Below, piece by piece: positions 50,395 to 58,130 of a stretch of 64,000 bases of DNA. The number at the start of each line of letters is the position of its first letter. Position 1 is the stretch's first letter. A program made the position numbers and the translations under genes. The notes under the pieces were generated by a model. The model was not told the origin of the DNA and did no database searches. It saw nothing but the letters and a program-made list of their open reading frames with translations. The stretch lies in contig JAXMAN010000002.1 in assembly GCA_046350355.1 (NCBI GenBank), positions 930,001-994,000 of the forward strand, given 5' to 3'. This stretch comes from UBA966 sp046350355 (lineage in GTDB: Bacteria; Planctomycetota; Phycisphaerae; Phycisphaerales; SM1A02).

Positions 50395-52052
50395 GGGGCC
50401 TTCTCCGGCGGCTTTGCGGGGGCGTCGGGTGCCGGCGTCGGCGCGGCGGGCGCTGCAGCGGGCGGCGGCGCAATCGGCGCGGGCGGCGCCGGCAGCATCA
50501 CCAGCACCTCGCTCTCGACGACGCCACCGTCCAGCGCCTTCGCGCGCCAGCGCACCTGCTGCGCCGCGCCCGCGATCTCCGCGGCCAGCGCGACCGCCTG
50601 CGCGAAGGACTCCGCCGCCTCGGGCGCGAAGCGGCGCGCCTCGCTTCCCCAGCTGCGCAGGTGCGCGGCGAGCGCGGCGCCCGAGAGCGCCCCGAGCTCG
50701 TGCGCACCGTCGCTGTCGGCCTCGCGCACCGCGCCCGCGAGGGCGCGCGCCATCGGCTCCAGCAGCGCGGGGTCGGTCGCGACGAGCTGCCACGCGCCGC
50801 CCGCGCCGGCGGAGGTGACCCACGCCAGGTCGGTGGCCTGCAGCAGCGGATGGTCGCTGAAGAGCGTGCGCACCATCGGCGCGATCGCCGCCGAGCGCGC
50901 GGTGCCCGTCGCGCCCACCGTCGGCGCGGGAGGCTGCGCCTCGCCGACGCGCCGCGCCAGGCTCTCGACCAGCCGCCGCGCCCAGCCGTCCCACTGCTTC
51001 TCCGCGAGGACCGGGTCGCGCACCTCGAAGGCGATGCCCAGCGTCGGCACGCGCATGCGGGTGCCGTCGATCGCGCGCTCGCCCACCACCACCGCCTGCC
51101 GCGCGCCCATGTTCGCGCGCATCGCGTCGTCGATCTGGCCCTCCAGCAGCAGCGCGTCGATGGGCTCGCCCGGATCCAGCGCGCCGCGCCAGGGATTCAT
51201 GGAGAGCACCGCGATCGCGCCCGGCTCGAGCGCGCGCAGCACGCCCGCATCCGCCGCCGCGCCGGAGGCGACATGGAATGGCGCCTTCTCCCAGCGGCTG
51301 CGGTGGCGCAGGCGCAGCGCGCCGTCGGCCGCGCGCGCGGCGACGGCCGTCGTGCCGCCGGTGGGCGCGCCGTGGCGCCAGACCAGCTCGATCGGCGCGA
51401 CCTCCCACGACCGCAGCGGCGCCAGGTCCGCCTGGTCCGCCAGCGAGGGCACCGCCTGCGCCGCCTCCAGTCGCTCGACGACCGCATCCAGCAGCGCCCG
51501 CTGCCCCGCGCCGCCGAGCACCAGCCAGGGCGCGCGCCACGCTGCGGCGATCTGCTGCGAGGCGAAGGTCACGCGCCCGTTGCCCTCGATCGCGGGCTTG
51601 AGCTTCGCGACGAGCTGGTCGTAGACGGGCTGCTCGACGCGCGTGGCGATCGCCCACTCCACCCCACCGTCGCGCGGGCGCTCGATGTAGACCGCGTCCG
51701 TCCCGAGCACCAGGTCCACGAGCCCCGCGCCATCGGTGCCCAGTTCGGCGGCGATGCGGCTCCACGCGTCGCCCAGCACGCGCGAGCCCGCCAGCCGCGC
51801 GAGCGCCGCCTGCGCGGGCAGCAGCGTGCCGTCGCCGCGCAGCGACTTCGCGTCGCGCACATGCACCAGCAGCGTCGCATCCGGCGGGGCCAGCGACGCC
51901 GACGCGAAGGCCCCCGGTCCCGGCGGCGCCGCCAGCGCGGGCGCGCCCAACGCCAGCGCCGCCAGCGCCACGCACCCGGCGGCCATGCAGACCGCCGCGC
52001 GACGCGCGCGGGACATCCGGAGTCTCAGGGGTCGATGGAGGGCGGCGAGCAT
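50391..52052 (-). CDS. large exported protein of unknown function
   Basis: 553 aa. A positively charged start and a hydrophobic stretch (about residues 17-40, CMAAGCVALAALALGAPALA) form a signal peptide or anchor. The body is about 480 residues, Ala-rich, alpha/beta in character, starting ASLAPPDATLLVHVRDAKSL; similar openings are common in planctomycete exported proteins of unknown role. The C-terminus is Pro/Ala-rich (APAAPTPAPDAPAKPPEKAP). I recognise no catalytic motif. It sits between the anti-sigma-like gene (22-nt gap) and tilS (GTGA overlap). The start could also be the ATG at 52016. Confidence 0.75.
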   Translation of the reverse strand: MLAALHRPLRLRMSRARRAAVCMAAGCVALAALALGAPALAAPPGPGAFASASLAPPDATLLVHVRDAKSLRGDGTLLPAQAALARLAGSRVLGDAWSRIAAELGTDGAGLVDLVLGTDAVYIERPRDGGVEWAIATRVEQPVYDQLVAKLKPAIEGNGRVTFASQQIAAAWRAPWLVLGGAGQRALLDAVVERLEAAQAVPSLADQADLAPLRSWEVAPIELVWRHGAPTGGTTAVAARAADGALRLRHRSRWEKAPFHVASGAAADAGVLRALEPGAIAVLSMNPWRGALDPGEPIDALLLEGQIDDAMRANMGARQAVVVGERAIDGTRMRVPTLGIAFEVRDPVLAEKQWDGWARRLVESLARRVGEAQPPAPTVGATGTARSAAIAPMVRTLFSDHPLLQATDLAWVTSAGAGGAWQLVATDPALLEPMARALAGAVREADSDGAHELGALSGAALAAHLRSWGSEARRFAPEAAESFAQAVALAAEIAGAAQQVRWRAKALDGGVVESEVLVMLPAPPAPIAPPPAAAPAAPTPAPDAPAKPPEKAP

Positions 52053-52074
52053 GACGGACCCGCGGCCGAAGGGG

Positions 52075-52488
52075 TCAGTAGCTGCGTGGCAGCGGCGCCG
52101 GCTCCACGCGGGGCAGTTCCGTCGGCGAGGCGTCGGTCGCCGCACTCAGGGTGCTGGTCATCGGCGCGCGCGGCATGGCGGCGAAGAGCCCGTCCAGCCG
52201 ACCCGCGCCCTGCACGATCGAGCCGCGCAGCGCGTCGCCCATCGCGACGACCGGGCGCTCCGCCGGACGCGTGCTCCACCACCAGGTCACGCCGAGCCCG
52301 CACGCGGCGAGCGCGAGGACGGCCTGCGCGGCCAGCAGCGTGCGGCGGCGGATGCGCAGGCGGCGCGCCTGCACGGGGGATTCGACGCGTTCGTATCCCA
52401 GCCGGCGCATCACCTGGTCGGCGACGTCGGGGCTGCGGTCGCGGCGCGGGCCATCCTGGCCGTGGCGCTCGCTCGGTTGCGCGCTCAT
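52075..52488 (-). CDS. one-TM protein, probable anti-sigma factor
   Basis: 137 aa. A charged cytoplasmic N-terminus of about 55 residues, one transmembrane helix (about residues 57-75, LLAAQAVLALAACGLGV) and a short extracytoplasmic part. There is no HxxxCxxC zinc motif. Size, topology and overlap with the ECF sigma stop (ATGA) suggest a membrane anti-sigma factor. This is inferred from context, not from a family match. Confidence 0.6.
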   Translation of the reverse strand: MSAQPSERHGQDGPRRDRSPDVADQVMRRLGYERVESPVQARRLRIRRRTLLAAQAVLALAACGLGVTWWWSTRPAERPVVAMGDALRGSIVQGAGRLDGLFAAMPRAPMTSTLSAATDASPTELPRVEPAPLPRSY

Positions 52489-53069
52489 TCGAGAACCTCC
52501 TCCGCCTGCCTGGCGAGCGTCTCGTCGCTGCTGATCGCCTCCTGCATGCGCTTGCGGGCGCGGTGCAGGTGGCTCTTGATCGTCCCCTCGGGCATCGACA
52601 TGTGCGAGCTGACGGCCTCGATCGACCAGTGCTGCTGGTGGAAGAGGGTCACGATCTCGCGCTGGAGCGGCGTCAGGCAATCGATCGCCACATCCAGGAT
52701 GCGACGCAGGTGCGCGCGCTTCTCGGCCTTCACCATCAGCTCGTCGGGACGCTCGGTGGCGCCCTCCCACAGGTCCACCGTCTCGCTGTCGCTGGCGGGA
52801 CGGTGCTTCTGCATGTGGTTGACGTAGAGCCGACGCGCGATCGTGAAGATCCAGGTCGAGAAGCGGAAGCGCGTGTCGAAGCGGTCGATGTTCTTGAGCA
52901 CCCGGACGAAGGCCTCCTGCACGATGTCCTCGGCCACGTCGGGGCGGCCGCAGAGGCGCAGCATGAAGGCGTAGAGGGCGGCCTGGTGCTCCCGGATGAG
53001 CTCCTCGATGGCCTCGGCGTCGCCACGCTGGGCGCGGCGGATGAGGCGATCTTCGTCGAGCTTCTCCAT
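52485..53069 (-). CDS. RNA polymerase sigma factor, ECF (RpoE-like)
   Basis: 194 aa. Region 2 is clear (ALYAFMLRLCGRPDVAEDIVQEAFVRVLKNIDRFD, FRFSTWIFTIARRLYVNHMQ) and region 4 too (LTPLQREIVTLFHQQHWSIEAVSSHMSMPEGTIKSHLHRARKRM). The linker between them is normal. It directs transcription of a stress or envelope regulon. ATG 53069 is preceded by TACGCT at 10 nt; a longer start at 53141 would extend into the noncoding terminator region. Probably cotranscribed with the anti-sigma-like gene, the exported protein and tilS. Confidence 0.92.
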   Translation of the reverse strand: MEKLDEDRLIRRAQRGDAEAIEELIREHQAALYAFMLRLCGRPDVAEDIVQEAFVRVLKNIDRFDTRFRFSTWIFTIARRLYVNHMQKHRPASDSETVDLWEGATERPDELMVKAEKRAHLRRILDVAIDCLTPLQREIVTLFHQQHWSIEAVSSHMSMPEGTIKSHLHRARKRMQEAISSDETLARQAEEVLE

Positions 53070-53079
53070 CACGGTCGAA

Positions 53080-53085
53080 AGCGTA
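53080..53085 (-). promoter_or_regulatory. putative -10 element of the ECF sigma gene
   Basis: TACGCT ending exactly 10 nt before the ATG at 53069. It may instead be part of an ECF-type autoregulated promoter with a GGCAAC-like -35 further upstream. Confidence 0.35.
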
Positions 53086-53142
53086 CCGAACCGCGTCGCC
53101 CGGGTTGCCCGAATTCCCCCCCTCCCTGGGTCCAAAAACACG

Positions 53143-53174
53143 CCGCCCGCCAGTCCGTCGTGGCTGGCGGGCGG
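53143..53174 (-). terminator. intrinsic terminator of the B12-binding gene
   Basis: An 11-bp perfect stem (53143-53153 with 53164-53174) around a 10-nt loop, followed on the minus strand by TGTTTTTGG. It isolates the B12-binding gene from the downstream ECF operon. The tail is the same as at the metzincin terminator. Confidence 0.85.
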
Positions 53175-53232
53175 GGTGAAGGACTTGGGTGCCGGAGGCG
53201 GCGCGGTGGGACGCCGCCCCCGGCGGGGTTTC

Positions 53233-53940
53233 TCAGGCGACCGCGCGGACGCGGCGCTTGGCGGAGGCGGTCGGCTTGGGCTCGACGCGCGCCGTGGTGG
53301 CGCGGCCGGCGTGCAGGGTGGCGACCAGCTCCGCGGGGGTGCTGGCGATGCCCTCGGCGCCGATCTCGTCGGCCAGGCCCGGGGCGCGGTTGAAGACCCC
53401 CCCGCCGCACAGGATGCGCAGGTTCGGGTGGCCGCCGATCTCGCGGATCTGGTCGATGAGCTGGCGGATGGCCGGCGCGTCCGAGGCGGCCGAGGCCCAC
53501 AGGACGAGCGAGCCGGGACGGCGGTCGGCGAGCTCGGCGAGGACCTCGTCGTTGGCGACGCCGGCGCCGCCGAAATACACCTCGTAGCCCGCGGCTTCCA
53601 GCAGGTCGACGGCGAGCTGCGCGCCCAGCTCCTCGCCCTCGGTCGGGCCGCAGAAGAGGAGGACGCGGCCGGCGACGCCCTCGACGCGCATGTACTGCGC
53701 GGCGCCCTGGCAGGCGAGCTGGCGCAAGGTGCGCGTGGCGTAGTTGTAGGAGAGGCGCGAGAGCTGCCCGTGCTTGTGCAGCTTGACGATCATCTCGTGC
53801 AGCGGCCAGAAGAGGTCGTTGGCGATGCGCTCGGCGGGAAGCGACTGCGTGCGCAGCGCCTCGACGTAGGCGCATGCGCGCCGGCGGTCCCCGGAGACCA
53901 GGTGCTGGAAGAGCTGCTCGATGATCGTCTCGATCTTCAT
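53233..53940 (-). CDS. stand-alone B12-binding domain protein
   Basis: 235 aa. A helical cap (about residues 5-85) precedes a B12-binding Rossmann domain (about 90-210: GRVLLFCGPTEGEELGAQLAVDLLEAAGYEVYF, ANDEVLAELADRRPGSLVLWASAAS, LRILCGGGVF). The usual DxHxxG motif that supplies the lower cobalt ligand reads ExExxG (E101, E103, G106), so the histidine is absent. There is no DNA-binding domain. Possible role is as a sensor or carrier working with another protein. ATG 53940 has AGGA 10 nt upstream. Monocistronic. Confidence 0.8.
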   Translation of the reverse strand: MKIETIIEQLFQHLVSGDRRRACAYVEALRTQSLPAERIANDLFWPLHEMIVKLHKHGQLSRLSYNYATRTLRQLACQGAAQYMRVEGVAGRVLLFCGPTEGEELGAQLAVDLLEAAGYEVYFGGAGVANDEVLAELADRRPGSLVLWASAASDAPAIRQLIDQIREIGGHPNLRILCGGGVFNRAPGLADEIGAEGIASTPAELVATLHAGRATTARVEPKPTASAKRRVRAVA

Positions 53941-54162
53941 GGTGTGGTGTCCTGCGTCGGGTCGGGTCGTGCAGCGCCACGCGGCGGTGCGCTGTTGGGC
54001 ATCGGACACCCCCGGGGGGATTCGCCACCGTCGGTCCAGTTCCGGGGTTCTCGGACACAAATCGCGGGTTATGGTGGGCTTCCCGGCCGAGATATGGTGC
54101 ACTTGGCCGCCCAGCCGGGTGTCCCAGCCCCCAGCCGAACGCCCCCTAGGATCCACCCCCCG
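53941..54162. promoter_or_regulatory. divergent regulatory region between the B12-binding gene and ubiE
   Basis: 222 bp without a gene. It holds two direct copies of TATGGTG (54070-54076 and 54093-54099, 23 bp apart), the palindromic run CCCCCGGGGGG, and TAGGAT ending 10 nt before the ubiE ATG. The repeats could be operator half-sites, but nothing proves it. Confidence 0.4.
54147..54152 (+). promoter_or_regulatory. putative -10 element of ubiE
   Basis: TAGGAT ending exactly 10 nt before the ATG at 54163, with no Shine-Dalgarno in between. Confidence 0.42.
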
Positions 54163-54936
54163 ATGCCCGAGACCGGCCCAGCCTGGAGCGCGCAGGCGCT
54201 CGCCGCCAACCCGCACGCCGACGCCGAGAAGGCGCGCAAGGTGCAGGCGATGTTCGCTGCGATCGCGCGCCGCTACGACCTGAACAACCGGCTGCATTCC
54301 TTCGGGCAGGACCAGCGCTGGCGCCGCGCGACGGTCGCCGCCGCGGGCGTCGGCCCCGGCAGCCGCGTGCTCGATGTCGCCTGCGGCACCGGCGACCTCT
54401 CGGAGGCCTTCGCCGATGCCGGCGCGAGCGTCGTCGGCGTCGACTTCACCCCGCAGATGCTGGAGATCGCCGCGCACAAGGCGGCCGCGCACCCGGCCCG
54501 CCCCGGGCGGGAAGCTGTCCGCTACGAACAGGGCGACGCGATGGCGCTGCGCTTTCCCGACGCCAGCTTCGACGCCGTCTCCATCGCCTTTGGCCTGCGC
54601 AACGTCGCCGATCCGGCGCGCGCGCTCGCGGAATTCCGCCGCGTCCTGCGCCCGGGGGGCCGCCTGCTGGTGCTGGAGTTCGCCGAGCCCTCCAACGCGC
54701 TCCTGCGCTGGGGCTCCAACCTCTACACGCACCGGATCATGCCCTGGACCGCCTCGTGGATCGCCCGCGACCGCTCCGGCGCCTACCACTACCTGCCGCG
54801 CTCGGTGACGACCTTCCTCACGCCGCAGGACCTGCAGCAGGCGATGCAGCGCGCGGGATTCGTGGGCTGCGCGAGCACCCCGCTGACCTTCGGCATCTGC
54901 GCGATCACGCGCGGCCAGGCTCCCGCAGCCTCCTGA
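54163..54936 (+). CDS. ubiE: quinone C-methyltransferase UbiE/MenG
   Basis: 257 aa. VQAMFAAIARRYDLNNRLHSFGQDQRWRR is the family N-terminal signature. SAM-binding VLDVACGTGDLSEAFADAG and GLRNVADPARALAEFRRVLRPGGRLLVLEF follow. It carries out the C-methylation step of menaquinone (or ubiquinone) synthesis. The SAM site is complete. A short hairpin at 54990-55004 lies beyond the stop. Because other quinone genes are absent, which quinone is used cannot be told. Confidence 0.94.
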   Translation: MPETGPAWSAQALAANPHADAEKARKVQAMFAAIARRYDLNNRLHSFGQDQRWRRATVAAAGVGPGSRVLDVACGTGDLSEAFADAGASVVGVDFTPQMLEIAAHKAAAHPARPGREAVRYEQGDAMALRFPDASFDAVSIAFGLRNVADPARALAEFRRVLRPGGRLLVLEFAEPSNALLRWGSNLYTHRIMPWTASWIARDRSGAYHYLPRSVTTFLTPQDLQQAMQRAGFVGCASTPLTFGICAITRGQAPAAS

Positions 54937-54989
54937 GGCGCATTCGCAAGCCCCGCCGCCGGGTGGACCGATACCCTCGGAAGCGGAAT

Positions 54990-55004
54990 CCCGGTCGCAC
55001 CGGG
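54990..55004 (+). terminator. short hairpin after ubiE
   Basis: CCCGGT with ACCGGG around CGC, 54 nt beyond the ubiE stop, no T-tract. A weak terminator or a leader structure of the next gene. Confidence 0.35.
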
Positions 55005-55113
55005 GCATCCGGCTACACTTCGACCTTTGCGCGGCAGCCAGTTCGCCGCGTGGCCCCCGGCAAGGATCGCCGGCATTCGTGACGGGCAGGACCGCCCAGA
55101 AAGCCCTTCGGCC

Positions 55114-56025
55114 ATGATCGTCGACTGCTGCACCCGCGTCTTCAATGCTCCTGAACAGCTCGGTCGCGAGACCGCGGACGCCCTCCGGCGCCTGCTGGCC
55201 GCGCGCGGCGCCCGTCTGGAGTCCACGATCGCCGCCCACGAGCGCGCCAGCGCGCCGGTCGCGGTCAGCCTCGTCCACGGCTTCCGCTCGAAGCTCCTCG
55301 ACGCCGGCATCCCCAACGAGTTCATCGCCGAGGTCGTCCGCACCGCGCCACACCGCATCGCGGGCGTGGCAGGCATCGACCCCATGACCGGCGACGCGAT
55401 GGCGCAGCTCGAGCGCGCCTGCGAGCTGGGACTCGTCGGCGTCAGCATCTCCCCGAGCGCGCAGGGCTTCCACCCGACCCACTCCGAGGCGATGCGCCTC
55501 TACGCGCGCATCGAGCAGCTTGGCATGCCCCTCTTCGTCGGCCGCCCGGGCCCGCTGGTCGCCAGCGGCTCGCTCGAGTTCGACCGCCCCGTCGGCTTCG
55601 ACGAGGTCGCCCGCGCGCACCCGCGCATGAAGATCATGCTCTGCGAGTTCGGCTGGCCCTGGATCGACGAGGCGCTGGCGATGCTCCTGAAGCACCCCAA
55701 CGTCCACGCCGAGATCTCCGGCGTCGCGGGCCGCCCCTGGCAGCTCTACCAGGCGCTCCTGAGCGCGCAGAGCATGGGCGTGCTCGAGAAGCTCTTCTTC
55801 GGCTCGGGCTTCCCCTACGAGCAGCCCGCGAAGGCCGTCGAGAACCTCTACTCCGTGAACGCCTTCGCGCACGGCACGCAGCTCCCCGCGATCCCGCGCG
55901 CCGCGCTGCGCGCCATCGCCGAGCGCGATGTCTTCGCGGCCTTCGGCATCGACTCCCCCGCCGCGCGCGCCGTGCGGCGCCCGGCGTCGACCCCCGAAGG
56001 CGACCTCTCCCGGGACGCGCGCTGA
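55114..56025 (+). CDS. amidohydrolase-fold protein lacking metal ligands
   Basis: 303 aa. The TIM-barrel pattern of amidohydrolase_2 is clear (FGWPWIDEALAMLLKHPNVHAEISG). Expected metal ligands are missing: the HxH of IDxHxH reads C6-T-R8, the strand histidine after PLFV is G143, the histidine before GWPWIDEA is replaced (C177-E178-F179-G180), and the final Asp of FGSD is G232. It is therefore probably not a hydrolase. ATG 55114 gives the family N-terminus. A TACACT hexamer 96 nt upstream and an in-frame TTG at 55027 offer an alternative longer start. The lipoprotein gene starts one base after its stop. Confidence 0.8.
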   Translation: MIVDCCTRVFNAPEQLGRETADALRRLLAARGARLESTIAAHERASAPVAVSLVHGFRSKLLDAGIPNEFIAEVVRTAPHRIAGVAGIDPMTGDAMAQLERACELGLVGVSISPSAQGFHPTHSEAMRLYARIEQLGMPLFVGRPGPLVASGSLEFDRPVGFDEVARAHPRMKIMLCEFGWPWIDEALAMLLKHPNVHAEISGVAGRPWQLYQALLSAQSMGVLEKLFFGSGFPYEQPAKAVENLYSVNAFAHGTQLPAIPRAALRAIAERDVFAAFGIDSPAARAVRRPASTPEGDLSRDAR

Positions 56026-56026
56026 C

Positions 56027-56776
56027 ATGACCGCGACGGGTGGGGAGAGCATCGCCAGCCTGCGCCGGATCGCCGCGGCCGCCCTGTGCGCCGGGCTGGT
56101 CTTCGCGGGTGGATGCTCGGTGACGCCGGGTGGCTCGGTCGCCACGGTGGGCTCCGGCGACCGCGCCGTGCAGCTCGACTCGACCTTCGAGAATGGCACC
56201 TTCGCGATCGAGTCCGCGCAGACGACCGTCGTCTTCAGCGACATCCCCTACGACGAGCTCGCGCGCGGCACCGCGCAGAACGGGCAGTTCCTGCACATCG
56301 AGGTGCTCTGGCGCCCGAAGGCGGGCAAGACGCCCATCGACTCGACCGCGACGAACCTCTCGATCCGCCTGGTGGTCGTCGCCAAGGGCGAGGTCGGCAT
56401 CTACGGCGGCGGCGGCTTCGGCTGGATCACCGACGGCACCGAGGACGACGACCGCATCGGCATCGAGATCACCGGCTCGAACCTCTCGCTGCTGGACAAG
56501 ACCAAGGGCTTCGTCGACCTGCTCAGCCCCGCCGCGATGACCGGCGAGCTGGGCGCGATGAAGAATCCCGAGAACGCGCGCGCCACGCGCCGCGCGGCGA
56601 GCCAGTTCGTGACCAACCGGCTGGGCAAGGTGCGCTGGGTGGGCGCGCCGGCGGCGCCGGCCGCGATGGATGCGCCCGACGCTCAGCCCGCCTCGGGCGC
56701 GCGCGCCGTCGCCGACGCGAGCGCGGCCGCGACCGACGGGTCGAGCGGCTCGCGCCCCGCATCCTCCGGGATGTAG
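56027..56776 (+). CDS. lipoprotein of unknown function
   Basis: 249 aa. Signal peptide with lipobox FAGGC (Cys near residue 25) predicts a lipid-anchored envelope protein. The mature part has a beta-rich domain (TTVVFSDIPYDELARGTAQNGQFLHIEV, GIYGGGGFGWITDG) of a type I do not recognise. The C-terminal 60 residues are Ala/Ser-rich and low complexity. It begins one base after the amidohydrolase-like stop and is probably co-transcribed with it. Its last 94 nt overlap the convergent pseudouridine synthase gene. Confidence 0.75.
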   Translation: MTATGGESIASLRRIAAAALCAGLVFAGGCSVTPGGSVATVGSGDRAVQLDSTFENGTFAIESAQTTVVFSDIPYDELARGTAQNGQFLHIEVLWRPKAGKTPIDSTATNLSIRLVVVAKGEVGIYGGGGFGWITDGTEDDDRIGIEITGSNLSLLDKTKGFVDLLSPAAMTGELGAMKNPENARATRRAASQFVTNRLGKVRWVGAPAAPAAMDAPDAQPASGARAVADASAAATDGSSGSRPASSGM

Positions 56777-57417
56777 ACGCGCACCGGCGCGCCGCTTCCC
56801 AGATCAGGCATCCAGAGCGAGGCGTGGTCGAGGTACATCGTGCCCGCCGCGCCGCCGTAGAGCGCGTCGCCCACGAGCGGCGCGCCCAGGTGCGCGAGCA
56901 TCGCGCGGATCTGGTGGTAGCGCCCCGTCTCCAGCAGCACGAGCGCGTGCCACTGGCCCGGATGCCCCGGCGCGGGCGCGATCGCCTGCACCGTCAGGCG
57001 CGAGGGATCGCCGCCGGAACGCACGACCAGCGCGCGTTCGCCCTCGCGGCGCAGGTAGGCACGCTGCGGGCCCAGCAGCGAGCGCGGATCGAGCCCGCCA
57101 CGCGGCGCGATGCGCGCGAGGTAGTGCTTGGTCCAGCGCCCCTCGCGGATCGCGGCGTTGTGCGCGGCGACGGCTGCGGCGTCGCGCGCCACCACGACGA
57201 AGCCGCGCGTCGGCCGGTCCAGCCGGTGCGGCAGCTGCGCCTGCGGCCAGTCCAGCAGCGCGCGCGCCTGCACGAGCAGCGTGCGCACGGGCGCGCCGCC
57301 GCGCTGCGGCGCCTCGCAGGAGAGTCCCGCGGGCTTCAGCAGCACCGCGTCGCGCTCGCCGCGGCGGACGATGGCGCGCGCATCCAGCGGCGGCGGTTCA
57401 GCGTGCGGCGCGCGCAT
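56683..57417 (-). CDS. RluA-family pseudouridine synthase
   Basis: 244 aa. The catalytic segment PHRLDRPTRGFVVVARD carries the conserved Asp. KHYLARI and GRYHQIRAMLAHLGAPLVGDALYGG also fit the RluA group. It isomerises uridine in rRNA or tRNA. There is no S4 domain, so the protein is a minimal catalytic unit. ATG 57417 overlaps the upstream Nudix gene by 20 nt. The C-terminus overlaps the lipoprotein gene. Confidence 0.9.
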   Translation of the reverse strand: MRAPHAEPPPLDARAIVRRGERDAVLLKPAGLSCEAPQRGGAPVRTLLVQARALLDWPQAQLPHRLDRPTRGFVVVARDAAAVAAHNAAIREGRWTKHYLARIAPRGGLDPRSLLGPQRAYLRREGERALVVRSGGDPSRLTVQAIAPAPGHPGQWHALVLLETGRYHQIRAMLAHLGAPLVGDALYGGAAGTMYLDHASLWMPDLGSGAPVRVYIPEDAGREPLDPSVAAALASATARAPEAG

Positions 57418-58099
57418 GGGCCTGGTGCTCCGCAAGGGCGAAGGGGATCATCTGCTGCGCGACCGGCGAGAGCGGCTGCGGCAGCGCGTCGGGGGTCGCC
57501 AGGCGCAGGCGGTCGCACTCCCACGACTCCAGCGGCACGCGCGGGGGCGCGACGGCGATCGCGAAGACGACCTCCCAGGTGCGCACCTGCGGATCGAAGA
57601 GGAGCGCGCGCGCGACGGGCGGCGCGGTCGCCTGCCAGCCCGTCTCCTCCTGCAGCTCGCGCAGCACCATCGCGGGCAGCGCGGTGCCGGGCTCGGCGGT
57701 CCCGCCGGGCACGAACTCCCAGAGCCCCGGGTAGTTGAGCGTCTGTGCCGAGCGCTGCCCCAGCAGGAGCTGCCCGTCGGGAGCGACGCAGATGCCCTTC
57801 ACGCCCAGCGGCCGCACCCCCGTGTCGATGCCCTCCTGCGCGACGGCGTGGAAGCGGTAGCTGGTCTCGATGCAGTGGATCGTGACGCCCCCGTGCCCGT
57901 TGCGGCTGGTGCCCAGGACATGGAGCATCGCCCCGTCGTGCGCGCGGGGAATCCGCGCCTGCAGGCGCTCCCACGCGGCGTCGACGGCGTCGAGCGCGAC
58001 GCGCTCGGGGACGAAGCGCCCGCCGACCACCGAGAGCTGCGGCGGGCGCCGCAGCGGGATCGCGCGGACCGGGAGGCTGCCGCCGTCGGGAGGGTGCAT
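57398..58099 (-). CDS. Nudix hydrolase
   Basis: 233 aa. The Nudix box is GGTAEPG, then T, seven residues, then RELQEETGW; the first conserved Glu is replaced by Thr, but the RExxEExG core is intact. An N-terminal region of about 120 residues has no recognised domain. The last 20 nt overlap the pseudouridine synthase. ATG 58099 lies only 31 bp from the divergent POT transporter start. Substrate unknown. Confidence 0.82.
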   Translation of the reverse strand: MHPPDGGSLPVRAIPLRRPPQLSVVGGRFVPERVALDAVDAAWERLQARIPRAHDGAMLHVLGTSRNGHGGVTIHCIETSYRFHAVAQEGIDTGVRPLGVKGICVAPDGQLLLGQRSAQTLNYPGLWEFVPGGTAEPGTALPAMVLRELQEETGWQATAPPVARALLFDPQVRTWEVVFAIAVAPPRVPLESWECDRLRLATPDALPQPLSPVAQQMIPFALAEHQAHARAAR

Positions 58100-58111
58100 C
58101 GCGAGGCAACA

Positions 58112-58121
58112 TCTATACACT
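58112..58121. promoter_or_regulatory. overlapping divergent -10 candidates
   Basis: TACACT (58116-58121, plus; TATAC overlaps) ends 9 nt before the POT ATG. TATAGA (58117-58112, minus) ends 12 nt before the Nudix ATG. Both lie in a 31-bp gap, so the two promoters share bases. Confidence 0.45.
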
Positions 58122-58130
58122 CCCCCGCGC

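Noticed and set aside
52996..54162. Plus-strand extension of ubiE reading across the B12 and sigma genes
   Set aside because: Antisense of two clear genes. The family N-terminus begins after the ATG at 54163.
55027..55113. Leaderless TTG start for the amidohydrolase-like gene
   Set aside because: The added 29 residues do not resemble any family N-terminus, while the ATG at 55114 gives the aligned IVDC start. Kept only as an alternative.
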